NCBI RefSeq assembly: GCF_000719475.1
Contig: NZ_JOGO01000103.1
Location: 1 to 15,906, forward strand
Length of the DNA: 15,906 bases
Reading direction: 5' to 3'
Origin: Streptomyces sp. NRRL F-5630
GTDB taxonomy: Bacteria > Actinomycetota > Actinomycetes > Streptomycetales > Streptomycetaceae
Program-made: the position numbers and the translations under genes
Notes under the pieces: model-generated
The model's input: the letters and a program-made list of their open reading frames with translations, nothing else
What the model was told of the DNA's origin: nothing
The model's database searches: none
Shown: piece by piece, positions 1 through 6,614 of the stretch
How the letters are laid out: every line of letters starts with the position of its first letter
Position numbering within the stretch: the first letter of the stretch is position 1

Positions 1-48
1 CGACATTCGCCTTAGTCTCGTGGGCTCGGAGATGTGTATAAGAGACAG
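1..48 (+). other. Illumina Nextera adapter and i7 index (non-genomic)
   Basis: Bases 15-48 match the 34-nt Nextera read-2 transposase adapter and end in the mosaic-end sequence AGATGTGTATAAGAGACAG. Bases 7-14 (TCGCCTTA) match the N701 i7 index as written in the adapter oligo. Bases 1-6 (CGACAT) differ by one base from the end of the P7 flow-cell arm (CGAGAT). The order P7 - index - transposase adapter is exactly that of a library molecule, so this is untrimmed adapter and not biology. Genomic sequence begins at about base 49. Any protein read through this stretch, such as peptides containing MYKRQ or YTSPSPRD, is spurious. The match is from memory of the adapter sequences, not from a search. 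Confidence 0.97.
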
Positions 49-115
49 CCCGGGGGGCGCCCCTGCATCCATTCTTTCGCGTCCGCGCCCCCGCCCACCC
101 CCACCTCCCCACATC

Positions 116-124
116 TGTGGATAA
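116..124 (-). promoter_or_regulatory. Single DnaA-box-like 9-mer
   Basis: The minus strand reads TTATCCACA, a perfect match to the classical DnaA box. It is a lone copy, with no second box within the next few hundred bases and no dnaA or dnaN nearby, so it is not an origin. It lies about 20 bp left of the palindrome at 144-167. It may be chance, or a DnaA titration or regulatory site. Confidence 0.2.
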
Positions 125-143
125 CTTCGGGAAACTCGCACAA

Positions 144-174
144 CGTCTCACTCGGCCGAGTGAGACGATTTTTT
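144..174 (+). terminator. Intrinsic terminator: 24-bp perfect palindrome plus T-tract
   Basis: Bases 144-155 and 156-167 are perfect reverse complements, giving a stem of about 10 bp with a GGCC tip. A168 and six T residues (169-174) follow directly. This is a textbook rho-independent terminator for transcription running rightward, and T-tracts of this quality are uncommon in such GC-rich DNA. It would serve a convergent gene off the left edge. The stem can also form in transcripts from the EccC-like gene, which stops at 294 on the other strand, but no T-tract follows it in that direction. The rest of 175-293 shows nothing recognisable. Confidence 0.8.
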
Positions 175-293
175 CGTCCACCGCACCGTCCCACGCATTC
201 CGCTACGGTTCCGCACAAGTCGGTGCCGGCTCGCGGCCGACCCGCCTGCGCGGAGGGCGTTTCGTCGTGGGCGGGGCGGGTGTGGGCCGTGCT

Positions 294-3200
294 TCAGTGC
301 GGCACCGTGACCCGTACCGCCTCTCCGTCGCCCAGGTGCAGCAGGCCCCGGCCCGGGAGGACGGGGCCGCCGGTCTCGGTGCGGGTGAGGCGGAGGCCGG
401 CCAGGTCCCCCGCTGCTGGGGAGCGGGGGGAGAGGAGCAGACCTCGGCGGGCTGTGCGGGCTTCGGGTTGCCAGCCGGAGAAGCCCGCGCAGATCTCGTC
501 CTCGTCCCCCGCGAGGACGAGGGCCCGGCCGAGCGCGCCGCCCTCGCGGAGGAGGCGGGTGAGGGTGGGGGACGCGTCGCAGTCGGTGAGGGCTTCGGCG
601 TCGTCCACGAGGACGGCTGTGGGGCCCTCGGCGAGGTCGAGGGCCGCTTCGAGGTCGGCGGCCTTGAGGCCGGAGCCTGTGAAGAGCGCTTGGGCCTGCG
701 GGGCGAGGTCGCGCAGAGGGGAGGGGCGGGGTGTCACGAGGAGGAGACGGGTGCCGTGGGCGAGGAGGGAACGGGCGAGGGAACACAGGGCCGTGCTGCG
801 TCCGGAGCGGGCGGGGCCGGCGACGACGAAGGCGGGTGGTGCGGTGCCGAGGTCGGGGCCGAGGGCGGTGAGGGTGTCGCCGCCGACCCCGGCGAGGGCC
901 CACAGCGGGCCACGGTCCCGGGGCCGCAGCTTCCATGCCTCGGCGAAGTCGATACGGGAGGGCAGGGCGTCGAGGCGGAAGGGACGACGGGAGGCGGGAA
1001 CGGCCTGGTCGCGCGTGGTGGCCGCGGTGCCGAGGGCGGTCAAGGCGCCGGTCTGCGCACGGCCTTCGGGGGGCGCGTCGAGGAGGGCGAACTGCGTCTC
1101 CGTACCGGACTCGGCGCGAAACGCCCTGCCGGGCGGGATGTGGACGGGCAGGGAGCGGGGCGGGATGCCGAGGAGGCTGTAGTCGGCGCGGTCCGCGAGG
1201 CGCAGTGCGTACTTCTCCTCGGTGAGCGAGGCGAGGCGGCCGAGGAGGAGTTGGCGGTCGCCCGTGAGAACGAGGTGCAGGCCCGCGCTCGCGCCCTCCC
1301 GCAGCAACGCCTGGAGCTGTTCGGTGAGTTCGCCGTGATCGTGCGAACCGAGGGTGGGGAGCCAGCCCTCCCAGCGGTCGAGGAGGACGAGGAGGTGGGG
1401 GAGGCGCTCGGCGGGGGGCGCGGTGGCGCGTTGTTCGGTGATGCCGGCGTGGCCGAGGCGGGTGAACAGGGATTGGCGGCGGGCGAGTTCTTCCGTGAGA
1501 CGGGCGAGGAGACGCGTCGCGCGGTCGGTCTCGTGGCGGGCGACGACCGCCCCGCAGTGGGGGAGCGAGGCGAGTGCGGCGAGGGCGCCGTCGCCGCAGT
1601 CGATGCCGTAGAGGTGGACGTCGGCGCAGGAATGGGCGCGGGCGAGGGACCCGGCGAGGGTGCGGAGGATTTGGGAACGGCCGGAGCGGGGGGAGCCCGC
1701 GACGAGGAGGTGGGTGAAGGTGTCGAGCGTGAGGGTGAGGTGGCGGCGTGACTGGGTGGCCGGGTGGTCCTCGATCCCGTACGGCGCCGAGCCGGGTGGG
1801 GTGTCCGCCGTGGTGAGGGCGCCGAGGGAGACGTGGTCGGGGAGTGCGGGGAGCCAGGGGGCGTGCGGCGGGGGGATGGCGAGGGCGGTGGTGGCTTCGC
1901 GGATGGCGGTGACGAGGGCCTTCAGATCGGTCGGGCCCTCGTCGTCCAGGGTCTTCGGCGGTGGCGGGACGGGGGTGGGACGGCCGAGGTCTGCCCAGGT
2001 CAGCGGGTGGGTCCAGACCGTGCGGGGTGCGGTCGTCGCGCGAGGGACGCCGCCCGCGACGCGGGCGGTCTGGAAGGGGGTCAGTGAGGCGTGGCCGAGG
2101 CGGGCCAGGGCGCGGCCCGGCGTCGTCTTCGCGAGGTGTGCGGCCTCGGGTGAGTCGATGACGTCGCTGGACTCGCTCGGATCGGTGACACGGAGAGCGA
2201 TCCGGAGGGTCGTGTTGGCGCGGATCTCGGGCGAGACGACCCCGGCGGGCCGCTGCGTCGCGAGCAGCAGGTGGATGCCGAGGCTGCGTCCGCGCTGGGC
2301 GATGTCGACGAGCCCCGAGACGAAGTCGGGAAGTTCGCGGGCGAGCGAGGCGAACTCGTCGATGACGAGAAGGAGGCGGGGGAGAGGCGGACGGCGCTGG
2401 AGGCGGCGTGCGCCGGGTGGCCCGGGGGCGCCTTCGGCGTCCGGCAGGCCGATGGCGCTTGCCATGTCGGTCGTCCCGCCCGCTCCGGGCGGGCCGGTGG
2501 CGCCTGCCACGTCGCCGGTTGTGCCACCTGTGCCCGGCATGCCGGGGGCGCCTGCCACGTCGGTCACACCTCCTGTGGCGGGCTCGGTAAAGGCTCCGGG
2601 TGCTTCGGCGGCGTACTCCTCGATGTCCTTCGCGCCCGCCGCCGCCAGGATGCGCTCCCGGCGGTGGAGTTCGGCGCGCAGGGAGACGAGGGCGCGCTCG
2701 GTGAGGTGGGTGTCGAGGTCGGTGACCGTGCCGACGGTGTGGGGGAGGTGGTCGCAGTCGCGGAAGGCGGCGCCGCCCTTGTAGTCGACGAGGACGAAGG
2801 TCAGGTGTTCGGGGGTGTTGGTGGCGGCGAGCGAGGCCACGAGGGTCTGGAGCAGCTCGGACTTGCCCGAGCCCGTCGTGCCGGCGACGAGCCCGTGCGG
2901 CCCGTCGCGGCACAGGTCGACGGCGAAGGGGCCCTCGTACGACTCGCCGATGACGGCGGTGGTGGTGGGGGCGTGGGTGAGCCACCGCGCCCGCACGGCG
3001 GACGAGGTGGGTGGGTCGAGGGCGAGAAGGGGGAGGAGCCGCGAGGTCGTGGGGAGGGCGGCGCCGTGGGTGCCGGGGCCCGGGTCGCGGAGCGGGGCGA
3101 GGGCGCGGGAGAGGCGTTCGTTCCAGGCGGTACGTACGAGGTCGGGGCGTACGGAGTCGACGGTCGGGGACCCGGTGCGGCGCACGCGCAGGCGGTGCGG

Positions 3201-4799
3201 GTGGCAAGGGTCGGGGACGACGGTCGCCTGGCACTCGGCGGGGAGGCCGGCCTCATCGGCGTCGAGGCACAGGGAGTGGATGCCGACGGACGGCCCTTCG
3301 CTGAGGAGGCGTACGGCGCCCGGGTACTCCCGCAGTCGCCGTGCGCCGTCCCACACGACGACGAGGTCGGGATCGAGGCGCTGTGCCGAAGCGTTCCGCT
3401 CCTTCGCCGCTTCGCGTCGGGTGTCGAGCAGGCGGGTGAGTTCCTTGACGCGTGCGATGACGGTCTCGGGGTCGGTGCCGAGGAGGGTGTGGGGGCCTGC
3501 GGACGCGGAAGGGCGGGCGTGGGGGAGGTGGCGGAGCCAGTGCCAGTCGGGGCGCGCCGCCGGTTCCGTCAGGACCAGGACGCGGACATCGAGCGGGCTG
3601 TGGAGGGCGACGAGTTGGGCGACGGACCAGCGGGCGAGGCTCCGGGCCGGTGGTCCCGCGATGCCGAGCACGCCGAGTGCGGCGAGAGGGAGGGCGATGG
3701 GGACGTCGGTGAGGGGGTGGGGTGTGGCGCGCTCGTGCTCGTCGGCGGCGGGGTCGTCGAGGACGACGATGGAGGGGAGGGTGCCGGTGCCGAAGCGGAG
3801 GAGGAGGTGGTCGGGGTCGGTGCGGCGGCGTTCCCACAGGCGGGCGCGGGGGCCTGTCGCGAGGCAGAGGACGGTGGCGGGGTCGGGGGAGTCGCGGATA
3901 CGGGTCCGCCGTTCGGCGGCGAGGGCGTCCTGTGCGGCGGCCTCGATGCGGGCCTTGTCGGCCGCGTACTTCTTGAGACGCGCGGCGTGCGAGGTACGGC
4001 CCTGGCGTTTGTCGAGGTAGTGCGTCGCGAAGAGGAGCAGGGGGCTGAGAGCGGCGAGGGCCAGGTAGTACCAGCGGCCGAAGAGCGCGACGGAGACGAG
4101 GGCGCACAGGAGTGGTGCCGCCGCCATGAGCCAGGGCAACGGGCGCGGCTCGTGGGGCGGGACGGGCGAGGGGAGGCGGAAGCGGTGTGCCGGGGCGGGT
4201 GGGCGCAGGCGGGGCGGGCGGTTGAAGGCGAGCGCCGTGCCGTCCTCGGTGGGGGTGAGCGCGGCGTCGGGCGGGAGGTAGCGGTCGTAGGCGAGGAGGG
4301 TTTCCGCGAGGGAGAGTTGGGAGCCGTAAGGCCAGGTGCCGGTCTGCGGGGCGGGCGCGCCGTCGACGCGGAGGCCATCGGCGGCGGCTTCGTAGGCGCA
4401 GGTGCCGTCCGGCGCGATGCGCAGGGTGAGGGCGAGGGGCGGGAGCCCGGGGTCGGCGATACGGGGCCGGGCGTGCGGGCCGGAGCCGAGGACGTACCGG
4501 CCGGCCCCCAGGCGGTGCACGCCGCCGGCATCGGGGCCGCCCGTGACCCGTACCTCCACGAGCCCCGTGGGCTCGCCGTCCGCGCACCCGCCGGGGCCGC
4601 CGAGGCTCACGACGCAGCCGTCCCGCAGCGGCAGCCGGAGCGGCTGCCCGTCGACGAAGGCGGCGGCGTCCGGTGGCGAGCCGGTGTGCCGTGCCAGTGC
4701 GGCGACGACCTCGGCGGCGTCGGTCTCGTCGTCCGCCACGAGGAGGACGTCTGCGGTACGGCCGAGCTGGGGATCCACAACGGTGACGGCGACCTGCAC
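294..4799 (-). CDS. EccC/EssC-like type VII secretion ATPase (FHA-like, 2 TM, three FtsK domains)
   Basis: Membrane-anchored FtsK/SpoIIIE-type motor of 1501 aa, in the size range of EccC/EssC proteins that drive export of WXG100 substrates. Residues 1-80 and about 80-180 look like two degenerate FHA-like folds, an arrangement typical of firmicute EssC. TM helices lie near 222-240 and 243-259. A divergent pre-ATPase region follows (about 300-560). Domain 1 has an intact Walker A (GTTGSGKS, 640-647), Walker B (LLLVIDE, about 809-815) and ATQRP (847-851). In domain 2 (GSPRSGRS, 1035-1042; LLVLLDR) and domain 3 (GPARSGRS, about 1328-1335; AVLVDD) the P-loop Lys is Arg, so hydrolysis is probably confined to domain 1. 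A Gly/Pro-rich repeat insert sits in domain 1 (743-797). The start is GTG with AAGGAGA six bases or so upstream. The WXG100-like gene lies 347 bp upstream on the same strand. Family assignment is firm. Membership of a complete ESX system is not shown, as EccB/D/E and mycosin are absent. Confidence 0.9.
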   Translation of the reverse strand: MQVAVTVVDPQLGRTADVLLVADDETDAAEVVAALARHTGSPPDAAAFVDGQPLRLPLRDGCVVSLGGPGGCADGEPTGLVEVRVTGGPDAGGVHRLGAGRYVLGSGPHARPRIADPGLPPLALTLRIAPDGTCAYEAAADGLRVDGAPAPQTGTWPYGSQLSLAETLLAYDRYLPPDAALTPTEDGTALAFNRPPRLRPPAPAHRFRLPSPVPPHEPRPLPWLMAAAPLLCALVSVALFGRWYYLALAALSPLLLFATHYLDKRQGRTSHAARLKKYAADKARIEAAAQDALAAERRTRIRDSPDPATVLCLATGPRARLWERRRTDPDHLLLRFGTGTLPSIVVLDDPAADEHERATPHPLTDVPIALPLAALGVLGIAGPPARSLARWSVAQLVALHSPLDVRVLVLTEPAARPDWHWLRHLPHARPSASAGPHTLLGTDPETVIARVKELTRLLDTRREAAKERNASAQRLDPDLVVVWDGARRLREYPGAVRLLSEGPSVGIHSLCLDADEAGLPAECQATVVPDPCHPHRLRVRRTGSPTVDSVRPDLVRTAWNERLSRALAPLRDPGPGTHGAALPTTSRLLPLLALDPPTSSAVRARWLTHAPTTTAVIGESYEGPFAVDLCRDGPHGLVAGTTGSGKSELLQTLVASLAATNTPEHLTFVLVDYKGGAAFRDCDHLPHTVGTVTDLDTHLTERALVSLRAELHRRERILAAAGAKDIEEYAAEAPGAFTEPATGGVTDVAGAPGMPGTGGTTGDVAGATGPPGAGGTTDMASAIGLPDAEGAPGPPGARRLQRRPPLPRLLLVIDEFASLARELPDFVSGLVDIAQRGRSLGIHLLLATQRPAGVVSPEIRANTTLRIALRVTDPSESSDVIDSPEAAHLAKTTPGRALARLGHASLTPFQTARVAGGVPRATTAPRTVWTHPLTWADLGRPTPVPPPPKTLDDEGPTDLKALVTAIREATTALAIPPPHAPWLPALPDHVSLGALTTADTPPGSAPYGIEDHPATQSRRHLTLTLDTFTHLLVAGSPRSGRSQILRTLAGSLARAHSCADVHLYGIDCGDGALAALASLPHCGAVVARHETDRATRLLARLTEELARRQSLFTRLGHAGITEQRATAPPAERLPHLLVLLDRWEGWLPTLGSHDHGELTEQLQALLREGASAGLHLVLTGDRQLLLGRLASLTEEKYALRLADRADYSLLGIPPRSLPVHIPPGRAFRAESGTETQFALLDAPPEGRAQTGALTALGTAATTRDQAVPASRRPFRLDALPSRIDFAEAWKLRPRDRGPLWALAGVGGDTLTALGPDLGTAPPAFVVAGPARSGRSTALCSLARSLLAHGTRLLLVTPRPSPLRDLAPQAQALFTGSGLKAADLEAALDLAEGPTAVLVDDAEALTDCDASPTLTRLLREGGALGRALVLAGDEDEICAGFSGWQPEARTARRGLLLSPRSPAAGDLAGLRLTRTETGGPVLPGRGLLHLGDGEAVRVTVPH
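2409..2573 (-). repeat. In-frame Gly/Pro-rich tandem repeats inside ATPase domain 1
   Basis: Residues 743-797 of the EccC-like protein consist of degenerate units: GGVTDVAGAPGMPGT (15 aa), GGTTGDVAGATGPPGA (16 aa), GGTTDMASAIGLPDA (15 aa) and a partial EGAPGPPGA. At DNA level the period is 45 then 48 bp, anchored on copies of GGCGCYTGCCAYGTCG on the plus strand near 2454, 2499 and 2547. The insert lies between the helix that ends in EEYAAEAPG and Walker B, where most family members have only a short loop (from general knowledge of the family). It is probably a surface loop expanded by slippage. Confidence 0.8.
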
Positions 4800-4945
4800 G
4801 GGGTCTCCTTCGGCGACGGGGGGAGGGGGCTTGTGGTGGGGAGAAGAGGGGGAGCTGTGGCGGGCGGGCTGGGATCACCCGTTAGGGGAGGGAGGGGGCT
4901 TGACGCGCGGGGTACGGGCGTCGGCGGAAGCCCCTCGCCCCGGGC

Positions 4946-5104
4946 CCCGTCCCGGCGCCCACCGAGGCTCCGGAGGCACCGCCCCGTCCGGCCCCGGCGC
5001 CCGCCCCGGCCTCCACCGAGGCCCCCTGAGGCCCCCACCGCAAGCCCCGCCTGAAGCCATACCGAGGCCTCACCGGAGGCCCCCGCCCCGGCGCCCGCCG
5101 AGGC
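4946..5104. repeat. Three degenerate 23-bp repeats in the gap between the Esx-like and EccC-like genes
   Basis: The 347-bp gap 4800-5146 holds no convincing gene. It is very GC-rich and carries three copies of a 23-bp unit, CCCGYCCCGGCSYCCRCCGAGGC in outline, at 4946-4968, 5000-5022 and 5082-5104. By eye they share 20-21 of 23 positions with the last copy. Further partial copies of CCGAGGC or GGAGGC lie between them. The open frames through this stretch are Gly/Ala/Arg/Pro low-complexity and have no good ribosome-binding site, so I read it as an expanded non-coding spacer. It could form strong secondary structure in the leader of the EccC-like mRNA. Confidence 0.6.
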
Positions 5105-5146
5105 CCCGCAGGCCCCCGCAAAGCCCCGCCGAAGGCCCCCCTCACC

Positions 5147-5446
5147 TCACCTCCCCACCCCCCGGGCCAGCTCGGCGTCCAGGTCCTCGTAGGACTGGGC
5201 GGCCTGGTGGAGGAAGGAACTCATGCCGTCGAGGCCCTGGATCGTGTTCTTGATGCCTCGCTTGAACTCCTTGAAGGACTCCTCGAAGGCGACGCTGCTG
5301 CGGCGGGTGGTGTAGCCCTCGCGGACCAGTTGCTCGATGTAGCGCTCCAGGGCTTCGAGGTCCTCGTCCATCGTGGTCCTGGCCTCGGTGAGGCGGCCCG
5401 CGGCGCGGCGCATCTCGGCGTAGGTGAGTTCGGCGTCCTTGGCCAT
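5147..5446 (-). CDS. WXG100-like (Esx-type) secretion substrate without WxG, with YxxxD tail
   Basis: Small, mostly helical protein of 99 aa, the standard WXG100 length. Two long amphipathic helices (about 6-42 and 54-93) flank a turn at GYTTRRSSVAF. The WxG motif is replaced by GYTT, a pattern I recall from actinomycete WXG100 relatives with GFxT in the turn. Near the C-terminus SYEDLDAEL contains Y-x-x-x-D, the bipartite signal that EccC-type ATPases recognise. There is no signal peptide or TM segment. The expected product is a dimeric helical-hairpin protein exported by, or acting as adaptor for, the downstream EccC-like ATPase. The ATG start has GAAAGGA about five bases upstream, a strong site. 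Only one Esx-like gene is present, so it may form a homodimer. The family call rests on length, fold pattern and neighbour, not on a profile search. Confidence 0.8.
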   Translation of the reverse strand: MAKDAELTYAEMRRAAGRLTEARTTMDEDLEALERYIEQLVREGYTTRRSSVAFEESFKEFKRGIKNTIQGLDGMSSFLHQAAQSYEDLDAELARGVGR

Positions 5447-5673
5447 GGGGGTCCTTTCGTCGGTGGTGGGGAGCGTAGGGGGAGGCGGGGGCCGGGGCCC
5501 GTAGGGGTGAAAGGGGCCGGGGGAAGTGGGTGCTCACTCCTTCGAGGGGAGGGAAGTGGAGGAGACGATTCCGGATGGCGCGGCGTGGAGATCGGGTGAA
5601 CGGGGCGTACGACAAGGACGGTTAGGGGTGTGTTCGGGGCGTTTTCGGTCAAGTGCGTCCGGTCCGGGGAGCC

Positions 5674-5702
5674 TTGAGCGGCCTCCGTGCCACTGGTACG
5701 GT
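5674..5702 (+). promoter_or_regulatory. Sigma-70 (HrdB-type) promoter for the Tad operon
   Basis: TTGAGC (5674-5679), a 17-bp spacer and TACGGT (5697-5702) fit the Streptomyces housekeeping consensus (TTGACN, 16-18 bp, TANNNT). Transcription would begin near 5709, leaving a leader of about 150 nt before the GTG at 5858. It lies in the 411-bp divergent region 5447-5857. The rest of that region holds an imperfect 12-bp inverted repeat (5798-5809) and no gene I can support. No convincing promoter for the leftward Esx-like gene was found. TTGACC reads leftward at 5652-5647 but has no matching -10. Confidence 0.55.
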
Positions 5703-5857
5703 GCGGTGGCTTGACATGGCCCGTGAGAGACGGACCGGCGGGGGAATCGCACGCGACAACGCGACGTGCGCGCGCCGGGGGTCGGGGCCGCGAGTCACGG
5801 AACGTACCGATACCGGCGGAGCGCGCGGGTGTCGGCGGGGATACGGGGAGCACGCGC

Positions 5858-6589
5858 GTGAAGGTCCAGGAGAGGGTGTCGGGCCGTGCGTCCGCGCCCG
5901 CCCAGCAGCCCGCTGTGGGCGAACGGCTGCCCAGTCCGCCCCGCGAGCGCAAGCCCGCGCTCGCCGCGCTCGCCGTCCTCCTGATCCTCGCGGGCGCCCT
6001 CGCCGCGACGCTCCTGGTCATGAACGCGGGTGACCGCGTCTCCGTCGTGCGGACGACGAAGGCCATCCCGGCGGGTGGCTCGCTCTCCCGGGACAACACC
6101 ACGGACATCCTCGTCGCCAAGGACGACTCCATCCACTACCTGCGGTGGGATCAGATCGACCTGGCGAAGAGCAAGTACAAGCTCGGCTCCGCGCTTCCCG
6201 CGGGTTCCCTCGTCGTCGGCGAGATGCTGATCGCCAAGGACAAGTCGGTGGTGGACGAGGGCAAGGCGCTCGTCGGGCTCGCTCTCCAGGAGGGCCAGTA
6301 CCCGGGCGGGCTCAAGCCCGGCGACACCGTCGCGGTCTACCACGTGGGCAAGGACGCGGGCGCTCCTCCCGCCGGGGAGTCCGGCTCCTCCGGGGGGAAC
6401 CGGACCCTTCTCAGCGCGCAGGCCGACGTGAAGGACGCGGGCGGCAGCTCCAAGGGCGGCGAGGCCCTGTCCACCGGTGACCGCACCCTCACCGTCTCCG
6501 TCCCGGCGGGCGAGGCCCAGGCCCTCGCCCAGGCGTCCTCCGTGGGCGAGGTCGCCGTCGTTCTCGTGCCCGGCCGCTCGCGCGACTGA
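5858..6589 (+). CDS. CpaB/RcpC-like SAF-domain pilus assembly protein
   Basis: First gene of the Tad operon, 243 aa. It has a short basic, Pro-rich cytoplasmic segment (1-32), one TM helix (about 33-56) and an extracytoplasmic SAF-like domain (about 60-125, with RTTKAIPAGGSL and LPAGSLVVGEML), then a second beta-rich region (140-165 and 208-238) around a Ser/Gly-rich linker (170-205). This matches CpaB/RcpC, which in diderms stabilises the secretin. With no outer membrane here, a role in anchoring the pilus to the cell wall is an inference. GTG 5858 was chosen because GGGGAG lies seven bases upstream and the protein then starts just before the TM anchor. Longer in-frame starts upstream add a non-conserved-looking stretch that overlaps the promoter. 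TadZ starts 25 bp downstream. Confidence 0.85.
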   Translation: MKVQERVSGRASAPAQQPAVGERLPSPPRERKPALAALAVLLILAGALAATLLVMNAGDRVSVVRTTKAIPAGGSLSRDNTTDILVAKDDSIHYLRWDQIDLAKSKYKLGSALPAGSLVVGEMLIAKDKSVVDEGKALVGLALQEGQYPGGLKPGDTVAVYHVGKDAGAPPAGESGSSGGNRTLLSAQADVKDAGGSSKGGEALSTGDRTLTVSVPAGEAQALAQASSVGEVAVVLVPGRSRD

Positions 6590-6614
6590 GCCGGTTCACC
6601 AGGAGGTACGAGAC

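Noticed and set aside
116..124. DnaA box considered as part of an origin of replication
   Set aside because: It is a lone box with no cluster and no dnaA/dnaN genes. The surroundings are not AT-rich.
12..1182. Open frames on both strands that begin inside the first 48 bases
   Set aside because: They start in the sequencing adapter and run antisense to or out of frame with the EccC-like gene.
117..5054. Very long open frames on both strands across the EccC-like gene (for example 148-3234 minus and 2271-5054 plus)
   Set aside because: These are high-GC shadows: Arg/Pro- or Gly/Glu-rich translations without domains. The 294-4799 minus frame has ordered domains, Walker motifs and a ribosome site.
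4882..5145. Low-complexity leftward frame between the Esx-like and EccC-like genes
   Set aside because: It is Gly/Arg/Pro-rich, has no good ribosome site and simply translates the 23-bp repeat region.
5711..5716. A perfect TTGACA upstream of the Tad operon
   Set aside because: No TANNNT lies 16-18 bp downstream. The TTGAGC/TACGGT pair just upstream is a better promoter.
5687..5857. Longer N-terminus for the SAF-domain protein, starting near 5687
   Set aside because: It would overlap the best promoter and add a non-family segment. GTG 5858 has a ribosome site and lies close to the TM anchor.
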